A DNA stretch of 55,126 nucleotides from Candidatus Neomarinimicrobiota bacterium (GTDB lineage Bacteria > Fidelibacterota > UBA2242 > B5-G15), in the NCBI GenBank assembly GCA_017656425.1, contig JACDNV010000014.1:1-55126 (forward strand), read 5' to 3'. The notes beneath the pieces are model-generated. The model was not told the DNA's origin, did no database searches, and was given only the letters and a program-made list of their open reading frames with translations. The position numbers and the translations under genes are program-made. Below, piece after piece: positions 35,800-45,037 of the stretch; the stretch's first letter is position 1, and each line of letters opens with the position of its first letter.

Positions 35800-38166
35800 T
35801 TGATAGCAAACTTCTTCGAAAGAAATCCTGCTTTAAGGACATTCATAATTATATCTGTTGGTTACATAATAGGACGTTTTGTACATCTTGATGAGCTTAT
35901 TATTCTTATCATGATAACTGTTTTACTGGTTACTTCACTGTTAATAAAAAATAATAAGTTCAATCATTTGATTTTGATAACTCTATTATTAATAGTCGGC
36001 ATTTATAGGATATATATTGAGAGGGAGAAGATAATTTTTGACAATTTAATTATAGGTAAAATTAACAAGGAGGTGGAATTAACCGGTAAAGTTGAGACAT
36101 TTAATTACGATGATGATCGGGTTGTTTTGAGATTAAAAAGAATAGCGATTAAAGATTATGGTATCAAATTAAATTGTAAGATATTAGCTCATCTAAAGGA
36201 TATAAAAAGTGTTGAAGGAGGAGATATAGTTAATATTAGAGGTGATTTATTTAGACCGTCTGAGTCAAGAAATCCCGGTGAATTTGATTATAGAAGGTAT
36301 CTGAATATACATGGAATCACAGGCATTGTTTATGCCGATGAAATATCTGTTATTAAAAAGTCGAAGTGGTATGATTTAAACAGACTATTTTATTTGGTTA
36401 ATCATAAAATAATCAAAGTTATTGATTCTGGATTATCAACAGATAATAGCCCTGTTTTAAAGGCATTGATACTTGGCCAGAGAGGGGAGTTGACGGATGA
36501 GCTGAAGAATGATTTTGTTAATGCAGGAGTAATCCATGTACTTGCCGTATCTGGACTACATGTTGGATATATTACGATTATAATACTTATTATATTGGGA
36601 TTTTTTAGATTTCCCGATAGAGTAAAGACTGTCTCGGCTATTTTTATACTTTGTTTTTATGCAGGTATGGTTGGATTTAAACCATCAGTTGTAAGAGCAG
36701 TAATTATGGCGAGTCTATTGCTAATTGCAAGATCATGGGAGTTTCCGTTTTCCTTATATAATATCATCTTCTCCTCTGCGTTAATTCAGTCACTTATTAA
36801 TCCCTTACAAATTTTTGATATTGGATATCAGCTGTCATACATTGCGGTAATCTCTATACTTTATTTTTATAAGAAACTTGACTATTGTATACCACGAAGG
36901 ATAAAGGAGATTGTAAAGGAACATAGGGCTATAAATTATATTTATCAGTTGTTTTTAGTATCATTATCGGCATTAATTGGGACTTTACCTATTGTCAGTT
37001 ATAATTTTCATAGAATTCCCATAATAAGTATGGTTTCAAATTTAATTGTCGTTCCCTTAGTTGGTTTAATTGTTATGGTTGGGCTTGCACAAGTTTTACT
37101 GGGACTCGTCTATAACTTTTTTAATGTAATTTATGGCGAGGTTACGGATATTTTGATAACTATGTTGAAATTTATAATAAAGAAGTTTGGTGGTATGAGT
37201 TTTTCCTATATATCAATTCCTGGCTTTGGATTGATTACATTTTTGTTATTTTACATTTTTATCATTATTGCATTTAATATTGAAAAAAGAACAATGAGAA
37301 AAGTGGGTATACTATTAGTTCTTCTGCTTTTAAATATACAAATCTGGGCTGGCATTTTTAGATCACCTGTTATTAATGTTACGTTTCTCGATGTTGGTCA
37401 GGGAGATGCTATTTTTATAAGATTCCCTTCTGGGAAAAATATGCTTGTCGATTCTGGTCCAAAAAGATATAATTTTGATTCAGGTGAGAGAATAATTGCC
37501 CCCTTTTTGAATTACAATGGGATAAAGAAAATTAACTACTTTGTTTTGACTCACCCGCATAGTGATCACATAGGAGGTGCTGAATATATTATAAAAAATT
37601 TCACTGTTGATACGCTTATTTTATCAAATATAAGCCGTGTTTGGAAGTATTATACAAAATTTTGTAATCTCGTTGATTCACTGAATATAGCAATTAAAGA
37701 GGTAAATACAGGAGATATTCTTATCCCGGATAGATTTACCATTGTCTATGTTTTATGGCCTATTAAAAATTTGCAAAATATCTCTTCAGTAAATAATAAT
37801 AGTGTAGTCCTTAGGATTAGCAATAAAGATATGGATATATTATTGCCAGGTGATATTGAAAAGAAAGCAGAAGATAGTATTGTGCTTTTTGAAGAATTTG
37901 TTAGATCTGAGATTTTGAAGGTACCTCATCATGGTAGTAAAACTTCCTCATCCGAAGAGTTTCTGTTGGCAGTTTATCCTGATGTCGCTGTAATTTCCGT
38001 TGGTGCTAATAGTTTATTTGGTCACCCGCATCAAGCTGTGATTAATAAATTCAAAAATTTAGGAGTTAAAATATTTAGGACTGATAATGATTGGGCAGTA
38101 TTGTTAAAATTATATGATTCATATTATTCAGTGAAAAGTTATAAAAAGGGTAGAGAAATCTTTTGA
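35800..38166 (+). CDS. comEC: ComEC/Rec2 family DNA uptake channel
   Basis: 788 residues from a TTG start; the next ATG is much further in. The N-terminal OB-like DUF4131 region contains VELTGKVETF and NPGEFDYRRYL. The competence membrane domain has ALILGQRGEL and HVLAVSGLHVGYI. The C-terminal metallo-beta-lactamase-like domain has FLDVGQGDAIFIRFP, THPHSDHIGG and KVPHHGSKTSS. It moves single-stranded DNA across the inner membrane during natural transformation. The full three-domain layout is present. No other com genes are seen in the window. Confidence 0.93.
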   Translation: MIANFFERNPALRTFIIISVGYIIGRFVHLDELIILIMITVLLVTSLLIKNNKFNHLILITLLLIVGIYRIYIEREKIIFDNLIIGKINKEVELTGKVETFNYDDDRVVLRLKRIAIKDYGIKLNCKILAHLKDIKSVEGGDIVNIRGDLFRPSESRNPGEFDYRRYLNIHGITGIVYADEISVIKKSKWYDLNRLFYLVNHKIIKVIDSGLSTDNSPVLKALILGQRGELTDELKNDFVNAGVIHVLAVSGLHVGYITIIILIILGFFRFPDRVKTVSAIFILCFYAGMVGFKPSVVRAVIMASLLLIARSWEFPFSLYNIIFSSALIQSLINPLQIFDIGYQLSYIAVISILYFYKKLDYCIPRRIKEIVKEHRAINYIYQLFLVSLSALIGTLPIVSYNFHRIPIISMVSNLIVVPLVGLIVMVGLAQVLLGLVYNFFNVIYGEVTDILITMLKFIIKKFGGMSFSYISIPGFGLITFLLFYIFIIIAFNIEKRTMRKVGILLVLLLLNIQIWAGIFRSPVINVTFLDVGQGDAIFIRFPSGKNMLVDSGPKRYNFDSGERIIAPFLNYNGIKKINYFVLTHPHSDHIGGAEYIIKNFTVDTLILSNISRVWKYYTKFCNLVDSLNIAIKEVNTGDILIPDRFTIVYVLWPIKNLQNISSVNNNSVVLRISNKDMDILLPGDIEKKAEDSIVLFEEFVRSEILKVPHHGSKTSSSEEFLLAVYPDVAVISVGANSLFGHPHQAVINKFKNLGVKIFRTDNDWAVLLKLYDSYYSVKSYKKGREIF

Positions 38167-38220
38167 ATAAATGTTTTATTTTAATTATTTCTAAACCTTT
38201 ATTATATTTTAGTCTGAGGT

Positions 38221-38637
38221 ATGGTTAATCTTATGGAGGAAGTAAAAGAGAGGAATATTGAAATTAGGGCAATAAGTCTTAGCTCAGTTTTAAAAAACTT
38301 ATTGCCTACTGTTTTCATCGTTGTATTTATACTTCTATTTTTTTGTGGATTAGTAGTATTAAAAATAGCTTTAAAATTCAGTCAGTTATCAGATATTGGA
38401 TATCTTAATAATATAGGCTTGAGTGCTGGAACTGGTTTTTGGGTGATAGTATTTCTATCATTTTTGTATTCGATAATATTTTCTTTTTTATTTGTGTTCC
38501 TGATATTACTTGTAATTATTTTTTATAATATGTTTGTAAAGATAGTGGGAGGGATAAAGTTTACAATAAGAGAACAGATTAATACAGCAAATATCAGTAT
38601 TGATAATAAGGGAGAAATAAGACAAAGTGGGGGTTAG
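38221..38637 (+). CDS. Small membrane protein, DUF3566-like
   Basis: 138 residues, two main TM regions (TVFIVVFILLFFCGLVVLK and FWVIVFLSFLYSIIFSFLF). It ends with FYNMFVKIVGGIKFTIRE, which resembles the juxtamembrane end of DUF3566-type proteins. GAGG is close to the first ATG; a second in-frame ATG at 38233 is possible. It overlaps gltX by 11 bases. Function unknown. Confidence 0.5.
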   Translation: MVNLMEEVKERNIEIRAISLSSVLKNLLPTVFIVVFILLFFCGLVVLKIALKFSQLSDIGYLNNIGLSAGTGFWVIVFLSFLYSIIFSFLFVFLILLVIIFYNMFVKIVGGIKFTIREQINTANISIDNKGEIRQSGG

Positions 38638-40036
38638 AGTTCGCTTTGCACCCAGTCCGACAGGGTATCTTCATCTGGGTAGTGCAAGAACGGCAATACA
38701 TAATTGGTTATTTGCAAAGTCTAAGGGTGGAACTTTTCTACTTAGAATTGAAGATACCGACGTAGAAAGATCAGATGAAGATTCCGTAAGTCAGATTGTG
38801 GAATCATTAAAATGGCTTGGCATTAACTGGGATGAAGATATTGTGTTCCAGTCGAGTAGGCTTGAATTATATCGTTCAAAAGCAGAAGAATTAGTTGAAA
38901 AAGGTCTAGCATACAGATGTTTTTGTTCTCAAGAACAAATTGAAAGAGAGCGAAAGAACCGTTCTTCAACTAGATATTCTGGAAAATGTAAAAATCTTGA
39001 TAAAATAACGATAAAGAGGTATCTCGAAGAAGGAAAAAAATATGCTATAAGAATCAATTTAGATAAGGGTGAAACAGGATGGAATGATATTGTTTACGGT
39101 TCAATCAAAGTCAATAATGATGAACTTGATGACTTTGTTATTTTAAGGTCAAATGGTATAGCAACGTACCATTTCGCTGTGGTAGTGGATGATATATCGA
39201 TGGGTATAACGCACGTCATTAGAGGTGAAGACCATATCCCAAATACACCGAAGCATATAATTTTACACAAAATGCTTAATGGTAAAGTACCGGAATTTTG
39301 TCATCTCCCGTTACTTCTTGGTCCTGATGGGAAAAGGCTAAGTAAAAGGCACGGCGCGACAGGAATAAATGAGTTTAGAGAAATGGGCTTTATGCCTGAG
39401 GCAATTTTCAATTATTTAGCAATAATTGGGACATCGATATCTGCTGAAAATCAAATATTAGGGATTGATGAGTTAATAAATAAATATTCATTAAAGAAAA
39501 TTTCAAAAAAGGGAGCTATTTTTGATTACGAAAAGCTTCTCTGGTTTAATAAGAAACACATTGCATTGAAAGAAACGAGTGATATATTACCTTATATCAA
39601 AAAGTTACTTGGTAAGTATGGCATAGATATTAGTAAAATCGAAGATAAGTTTTTATTTAATATTATCGAATTGATGAAAGGAAGAGTAAATAGGCTGAAT
39701 GAAATTGTTGAGTGGGGGATATACTTTTTTAATGATCCAGAAACTTATGATCAGGAGGCAGTCGGAAAATATATTAAAAGCGAAACGAGTTTTTATCTAA
39801 ATGAGTTGTCTAAGAACTTTGATAAACAGATGGAATTCAGTTATAGCAAGATTGAGAAAGTTGTAAGAGGAACTGCTGATAGACTGTCCATAAGTCATGC
39901 TGAATTGATACATCCATTAAGAATTGCTATTACTGGTTCTAGAGTCAGTCCTGATATTTTTAGAATAGTAGAATTGCTTGGGAAGGAAACAACTATACGG
40001 AGGTTAAATAAGTTTGTTCAAAAGCTCAAAAGTTGA
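38627..40036 (+). CDS. gltX: Glutamyl-tRNA synthetase
   Basis: 469 residues from a GTG start. RFAPSPTGYLHLGSART (HIGH region), LLRIEDTDVERS, RGEDHIPNTPKH and the KMSKS-equivalent GKRLSKRHGA are all present. The C-terminal helical anticodon domain ends IRRLNKFVQKLKS. Whether it is discriminating or also charges tRNA-Gln cannot be told by eye; no gatCAB or glnS is in the window. Its last 23 bases overlap the next gene. Confidence 0.95.
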   Translation: MGVRVRFAPSPTGYLHLGSARTAIHNWLFAKSKGGTFLLRIEDTDVERSDEDSVSQIVESLKWLGINWDEDIVFQSSRLELYRSKAEELVEKGLAYRCFCSQEQIERERKNRSSTRYSGKCKNLDKITIKRYLEEGKKYAIRINLDKGETGWNDIVYGSIKVNNDELDDFVILRSNGIATYHFAVVVDDISMGITHVIRGEDHIPNTPKHIILHKMLNGKVPEFCHLPLLLGPDGKRLSKRHGATGINEFREMGFMPEAIFNYLAIIGTSISAENQILGIDELINKYSLKKISKKGAIFDYEKLLWFNKKHIALKETSDILPYIKKLLGKYGIDISKIEDKFLFNIIELMKGRVNRLNEIVEWGIYFFNDPETYDQEAVGKYIKSETSFYLNELSKNFDKQMEFSYSKIEKVVRGTADRLSISHAELIHPLRIAITGSRVSPDIFRIVELLGKETTIRRLNKFVQKLKS

Positions 40037-41156
40037 CATTACCAAAATCCTACTATTACTATTTTTAATAATTGATATAGTATCAGCTGATATAAATATT
40101 ATAGTTTATCCATTAAGAAATAGATCTGGGGATATCTCAATAGACTGGTTTGGCAGTGCTTTTGTTGATATAATAATAGGGCATTATAAAAATATTGAAC
40201 CTGTAAAAGTATATGATAAATCAAAAATCACAAGCCTTGATTCTACTATTTTGGGTAGTAAACATAGTTATATTATAAAAGGCTCCTACAATTATTATAT
40301 TCCCGGATTTAACGTTGATATAGAAGTAATAAATGTAAATAATTGGAAGACAGCGAAAAAGAGTAAGCTGTACATAGAGACTCTTGATTTTGCTGATGTT
40401 GTCGAAAAAATTATTCACTTTATCGACAATTTTATCGATTCGGTTAACGCTGGCGGTAAAAGGTTAAAAATAGAAGAGGGGTATACTTCAAGGAAGATTG
40501 GACAGGAAATAAAACAGGCTTTTATAGAAAAGAGAGAGAAAGTTTATGATAAAATTTCATTGAAAGAATCTTACATTACTGATTCAGATTTAAGTAGATT
40601 TGTGAAAAATTTTTTTGAGTCGCTATATGATGTGAAAATAGATAAGCCAATTGTAAATGTCGATGAATATGATGATGACTATGTCAATATAACGTTTTTG
40701 ATAAGATTCAAAGTAGATATAGATAGAGCAAGCAATATTATTGAAAATCTGGGCTATTTTGAAAAATCGGAGGATATGGAATCGATTACATACAGAATAT
40801 CAAAGAATAAAATACTATCAAGAGGTGATAAACTGTATAAGCTGATTTCAGGTAAATATAATATCTATCCTGTGATATATTTAACAACCTATGATGGGAG
40901 GACTGTTTATATTATTATTGACGTTCCTTATAACTTTGAAAGGGGCAAAAGCAAGAAGAAAAATATAGTGTTTGTAACCAGATCCAGACCTCTTGTAGAA
41001 ATAATAGATGAGACAAATTCAATCAGGATTGAAATAAAAAGAGAAGAGGCTCAGGTTTCTTATCCTTTTAGAATAAGAAAGAATATTTTGATTAATCTGG
41101 ATGAGATTAGAGTTGAGATGTTAAATGAAGATAAAATTGTCAATTTATTGAAATAA
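40014..41156 (+). CDS. Exported protein with TolB/CsgG-like N-terminal region
   Basis: 380 residues from a TTG, with GGAGG 10 bases upstream inside gltX. Signal peptide ILLLLFLIIDIVSA. INIIVYPLRNRSGDISIDWFG and the following helix resemble the N-terminal fold of TolB-like or FlgO/CsgG-type periplasmic proteins. The rest (about residues 180-380) is unknown, with IVFVTRSRPLVEI and an acidic middle. It precedes the receiver gene by about 17 bases and may belong to the same envelope-sensing block. Confidence 0.5.
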   Translation: MFKSSKVDITKILLLLFLIIDIVSADINIIVYPLRNRSGDISIDWFGSAFVDIIIGHYKNIEPVKVYDKSKITSLDSTILGSKHSYIIKGSYNYYIPGFNVDIEVINVNNWKTAKKSKLYIETLDFADVVEKIIHFIDNFIDSVNAGGKRLKIEEGYTSRKIGQEIKQAFIEKREKVYDKISLKESYITDSDLSRFVKNFFESLYDVKIDKPIVNVDEYDDDYVNITFLIRFKVDIDRASNIIENLGYFEKSEDMESITYRISKNKILSRGDKLYKLISGKYNIYPVIYLTTYDGRTVYIIIDVPYNFERGKSKKKNIVFVTRSRPLVEIIDETNSIRIEIKREEAQVSYPFRIRKNILINLDEIRVEMLNEDKIVNLLK

Positions 41157-41173
41157 TTTTAAATTAATTGATT

Positions 41174-41560
41174 ATGAAAAAGAGCAAAATTTTAATAGTC
41201 GATGATGAGAAGAATGTATGTAGTTTTCTAGTCGAATTTCTGCATTTTAAGGGATTTGATGCAGACTATGCTTTATCAGGCGATGAGGCAATAAAGAAAT
41301 TAAGTCACGATACATTTGATTTAATCTTATTAGATTTGATCATGCCAAAAATTTCGGGATTTGATGTCTTAAGATATCTTCAAGAAAATAGATTTGATAT
41401 ACCTGTTATAGTATTAACCGGTGTCCGTGATGAAAAAGCACTCATATCTACCAGAGAGCTTGGAGCAAAAGATTATATAACAAAACCTATTGACCTTGAG
41501 AAACTGGAGAACAGCATAATTTTGAATATAAATAGGGTAAACAAAAAGGTGGTGGATTGA
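41174..41560 (+). CDS. Single-domain response regulator (CheY-like receiver)
   Basis: 128 residues from ATG 41174; a TTG at 41168 is in frame. Receiver landmarks: acidic pair in ILIVDDEKNV, phospho-Asp in LILLDLIMPKISGFD, Thr in VLTGVRD and Lys in DYITKPIDL. There is no output domain. The stop overlaps the TTG start of the PhnD/PAS gene (TTGA), implying coupled translation and a functional link. No histidine kinase is in the window, so the phosphodonor is encoded elsewhere. Confidence 0.92.
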   Translation: MKKSKILIVDDEKNVCSFLVEFLHFKGFDADYALSGDEAIKKLSHDTFDLILLDLIMPKISGFDVLRYLQENRFDIPVIVLTGVRDEKALISTRELGAKDYITKPIDLEKLENSIILNINRVNKKVVD

Positions 41561-42786
41561 TAAATTTATATCATTCGTTTTACCACATAGATAAAAATTT
41601 TTACAGGCTATTAGATTTAATTTCAAATTTTTTCACTCAAAAACTTAACCAATCCGTTAGTGTGAAATTTGTAGGTGATGGTGCATCATCGGTATTAGAG
41701 AATTTAAAAAATGATAATTATGGCAGCGGTTTCGTTTCAGAGTACGAGGCAATATATCTGGAAGCGTTCTATGAATATATTCCTCTAATTAAAATCGGTA
41801 TAACAAATCTAAATGCCTTTATTATAGTAAGGAGATATTCAAATTTTAGAAGAATAGAAGATTTAAAGAGGAAATCTATTGGTATACAAACTGGTAGAGA
41901 ATTTTATTTATATAATCCTATAATAAGTTTTTTTGTAAAGAATTGTAATGTTTCTGAAGATACTAATAAAGGATATTTTCCTTTTATGGGTTATCAACTC
42001 GTTACAAATTTAATAGATAATTATATTGATGCTGCTATCATTCTAAAGAATATATATGAATCACTAGATGAAGAAGTAAAGAAAAAAGTAAAAATCCTTG
42101 GTGAGTTTTCTACATTTCCAGGATTTGTGTTTGTTATGAATTCTAAAGTAGATCCGGATGTATATAAAAAATTTACCTCTGATAGTCAATTTATTGAGGA
42201 ATTGAGAAAAATATGTTATTCCTATCAACTGGACTTAGAAGAGGTTACAAGGACTGATAGATCATTAATAATAGGGGCTATTGAAGATCATAACATCACA
42301 TTTAAAGAATTTATAGAAAATTTTGAAAATGATATTATATCTTTTTTTTCATCTGAGAGTGGCTGGGAGTTAAAGCAGTTGAGGGATAGAGTAAATAACC
42401 TTACCAGATTTAATGAAAAACTTGTTGAGTTGTATAAGTCTTTAAAAGAGAGTAGAGACAAACTAACTGATTTATTAGAAATACCGTTCGAGAATATAAT
42501 TATTTTTTCTAAAGATGGGAAAATAACTGGTGTATCACGTTATTTTCTCAAAAACTTTAAATATTCAAGGCGTGAATTAATGAAAAAAAATATATTTGGA
42601 GTATTGATATCCGATGGAAGCTTAAAAATGGAAAAAATTATCAATGAAGTTGATTATGGATTGGTTCATTCATGTAAAGCACAGCTCAAATGTAGAGATA
42701 ATACCTTTGTTCCTGTTAAAATTAATTTTAATGTTATTGAGATGGATGAGAAAAAGTTAATTATTGGAATAGTAAATAAAATGTGA
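41557..42786 (+). CDS. Cytosolic PhnD-like binding domain plus PAS domain protein
   Basis: 409 residues, no signal peptide. Residues about 1-260 resemble phosphate/phosphonate-type periplasmic binding proteins (PhnD/ABC-sub-bind): IIVRRYSNFRRIEDLKRKSIG, then GYQLVTNLIDNYIDAAII and FPGFVFVM. Residues about 265-300 form a coiled coil (ELKQLRDRVNNLTRF). About 305-409 is a PAS domain (LLEIPFENIIIFSKDG and FLKNFKYSRRELMKKNIFG). No kinase, GGDEF or methyl-accepting output is present. It is most likely a sensor or adaptor for the coupled receiver. TTG start, AAAAGGTGG upstream. Confidence 0.7.
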   Translation: MINLYHSFYHIDKNFYRLLDLISNFFTQKLNQSVSVKFVGDGASSVLENLKNDNYGSGFVSEYEAIYLEAFYEYIPLIKIGITNLNAFIIVRRYSNFRRIEDLKRKSIGIQTGREFYLYNPIISFFVKNCNVSEDTNKGYFPFMGYQLVTNLIDNYIDAAIILKNIYESLDEEVKKKVKILGEFSTFPGFVFVMNSKVDPDVYKKFTSDSQFIEELRKICYSYQLDLEEVTRTDRSLIIGAIEDHNITFKEFIENFENDIISFFSSESGWELKQLRDRVNNLTRFNEKLVELYKSLKESRDKLTDLLEIPFENIIIFSKDGKITGVSRYFLKNFKYSRRELMKKNIFGVLISDGSLKMEKIINEVDYGLVHSCKAQLKCRDNTFVPVKINFNVIEMDEKKLIIGIVNKM

Positions 42787-42793
42787 GGGGTAT

Positions 42794-45034
42794 ATGAAGA
42801 GAATATTTGGAATTTTAATAATGTTATTACTTTCAATAACCTTATTAGTCTCACAAGAGGTAGCAAGCTTATTAAAGGTTGTCGGAGAAGTAGAGTTTAA
42901 AAGAAGCACTGAGGATACGTTTTCTACAGCTACTGTTGGTATAACGCTGTCAAATGGGGATGTATTGAAAACTGGTGAAGATGGTATTGCCGCCTTACTG
43001 TTTAAAGATGACAAGTCATTGATTAAAATTAGAAAGAATTCTATTGTAGAAGTAAGTCAGGAATTCGGGATACGTACTATAAAAATGGATGAAGGTAAAG
43101 CATTGGTAAATGTCACACCGGGTACTCCTACTGTTTATAGAATAGAGACACCTACTTCTGTGGCTTCTGTTAAAGGAACGCAATTCTGGGTTATAACCAC
43201 TCCAGGCGCTGGTGATAGATTTTACGGTATTGAGGGAATAGTTGAGGTTGTCAATTTAATTACCGGGCAAACTGTTAATTTAAATCCAGGTATGATGGTA
43301 ATCTCAACTCCTGACGGTCAATTGCTGAATATACCGGTTAGTGAAGATGAAATACCAAAAGATGAAGAAGAGTATGAAGAGCAACCTCGGGAACAACCTG
43401 TGGAGCAGCCCGAAGTCGAAACAGCTAAGGAGGAACAACCTATCCAACCTGTAACACCATCCATTGTAGAGAAGGAGCCCCAGAAGCAGCCACAGCCTCC
43501 TGAGGAAAAGGGTGAAAGACCTTACGGTGTGGGTCTTGGTCTTGGTTCTGTAACTCTTGATGGTAAAATATACAATCAGTTTGCTCTAAGACCAGAGGTT
43601 CAATTTGGGAAATTGGGTATTGGTCTCGATCTGGTGTTTTATTTTGATCAGGATGGAAATTTGAGAAGAAATGAGTGGGATGAGTTTTCAGATTACCTGG
43701 ATAAAATTTATTATCTTCGTTATGGTACAGTTGAAGATCCTTTTTTTATAAAAGTAGGAGCCTTAGATAATGTGACTTTGGGATATGGAATATTGATGAA
43801 TGGTTATTCTAATACAACAGAGTATCCTCAGGTTAGAAAGGTTGGAATACATGGTGGATTTAAATTGGGGAATAATATAGGAATTGAAGGATTTTTAGCA
43901 AATATTAAGGAACTATTTGGTCCAGGGCTTATGGCAGGAAGAGTTACATACAAATTTTCCGATAATTTGCCATTAATTCTTGGTGGAACAATTGTAATCG
44001 ATGCAAATCAGTATTCAGGCATGAAAGATACTGATAAAGATGGTGTGCCGGATGAGTTTGATGCATTTCCTGATAAGAAATTTAAGCTACCAAGTATTTA
44101 CCCAGAAGGCATAAATGTTCATTATCCTGGCGAAGAACTATCAGGTAAGGATTACAATAAGGATACAGATAAAGACGGAATTCCAGATGAACTTGATTTT
44201 GACATCGATGGAGATGGAATGACTGATAATTTTCCTGATTCAATTAAAAATTTTGACCCCATGGTTTATCAAGCCCCAGATCCTTTTAATATAAAAAAGG
44301 AACGCAAGACGCTCACCGCAATTTCCATCGACGCTGGATATCCGATTCTAAATATGAGTTACTTGAGGCTCGACTTGTATGGACAGGCGGCAAGTTTCTT
44401 ACCATTCTGGAAGGTAACAGATTATAGAACAGGAGAAGAATTTACCCCAGGATGGGGTATCGCAGCTCCAGGATTAAGAGCTAATATTATCAAGTTTATA
44501 AGTGCAGCTGTAGAGTATAGATTGCAAGGTGATAATTTCTTATATGGTTTCTGGGATAGAGTATATGATTTCGAAAGGGTCTCTATAAGAACAGATCCTA
44601 AAGGCAATTTATGGCCATATACAAAGGATCAGATCAAATTAAGAAATGAAGCAATGCAGGGAGTATATGGCTTCTTAAGTGGGAATATACTAAACTACGT
44701 AGTTCTGACTGGATATTACCAGCACATGTTTACTAAAGGAAATAATGAAATCAGAAGCTTTTTACTGACTTTAGATGTTCCTAAGAATGTGGTACCAAAA
44801 CTGGCTGGGGCAAATGTATTTTATCAAAGAAATAATGACAAAAATCCCTTTGATTTTAAACATCCATCGGAGAATACAATCTGGGGATATAGAATAAGCT
44901 TTGAAACAGGTGGTGGAGTTATCATATCATATGTGAATCAGACTACATATAGAGACAGAAATGGTGATGGTAAAATAAGTCCAAAGAATGAGTCTATATC
45001 ATTATCTACTATTGAAACGAGTTTTAGTTTTTAA
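42794..45034 (+). CDS. FecR-domain, TSP3-repeat outer-membrane beta-barrel protein
   Basis: 746 residues. Signal peptide (IFGILIMLLLSITLLVS). A FecR domain follows at about 25-180 (KVVGEVEFKR, GDVLKTGEDGIAALLF, VASVKGTQFWV). A Pro/Glu/Gln-rich linker spans about 185-245. Then comes a beta-barrel of outer-membrane type, interrupted at about 415-490 by calcium-binding thrombospondin type 3 repeats (DTDKDGVPDEFD, DTDKDGIPDELD, DGDGMTD). A final aromatic strand ends SLSTIETSFSF, as barrel proteins do. Ribosome site GAGGGG. FecR and barrel in one chain is unusual. Located directly after the receiver/PAS pair. Confidence 0.75.
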   Translation: MKRIFGILIMLLLSITLLVSQEVASLLKVVGEVEFKRSTEDTFSTATVGITLSNGDVLKTGEDGIAALLFKDDKSLIKIRKNSIVEVSQEFGIRTIKMDEGKALVNVTPGTPTVYRIETPTSVASVKGTQFWVITTPGAGDRFYGIEGIVEVVNLITGQTVNLNPGMMVISTPDGQLLNIPVSEDEIPKDEEEYEEQPREQPVEQPEVETAKEEQPIQPVTPSIVEKEPQKQPQPPEEKGERPYGVGLGLGSVTLDGKIYNQFALRPEVQFGKLGIGLDLVFYFDQDGNLRRNEWDEFSDYLDKIYYLRYGTVEDPFFIKVGALDNVTLGYGILMNGYSNTTEYPQVRKVGIHGGFKLGNNIGIEGFLANIKELFGPGLMAGRVTYKFSDNLPLILGGTIVIDANQYSGMKDTDKDGVPDEFDAFPDKKFKLPSIYPEGINVHYPGEELSGKDYNKDTDKDGIPDELDFDIDGDGMTDNFPDSIKNFDPMVYQAPDPFNIKKERKTLTAISIDAGYPILNMSYLRLDLYGQAASFLPFWKVTDYRTGEEFTPGWGIAAPGLRANIIKFISAAVEYRLQGDNFLYGFWDRVYDFERVSIRTDPKGNLWPYTKDQIKLRNEAMQGVYGFLSGNILNYVVLTGYYQHMFTKGNNEIRSFLLTLDVPKNVVPKLAGANVFYQRNNDKNPFDFKHPSENTIWGYRISFETGGGVIISYVNQTTYRDRNGDGKISPKNESISLSTIETSFSF

Positions 45035-45037
45035 AAA

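Noticed and set aside
41557-42786. PhnD-like protein as an ABC transporter component
   Set aside because: No signal peptide or lipobox, no permease or ATPase nearby, and a PAS domain is attached.
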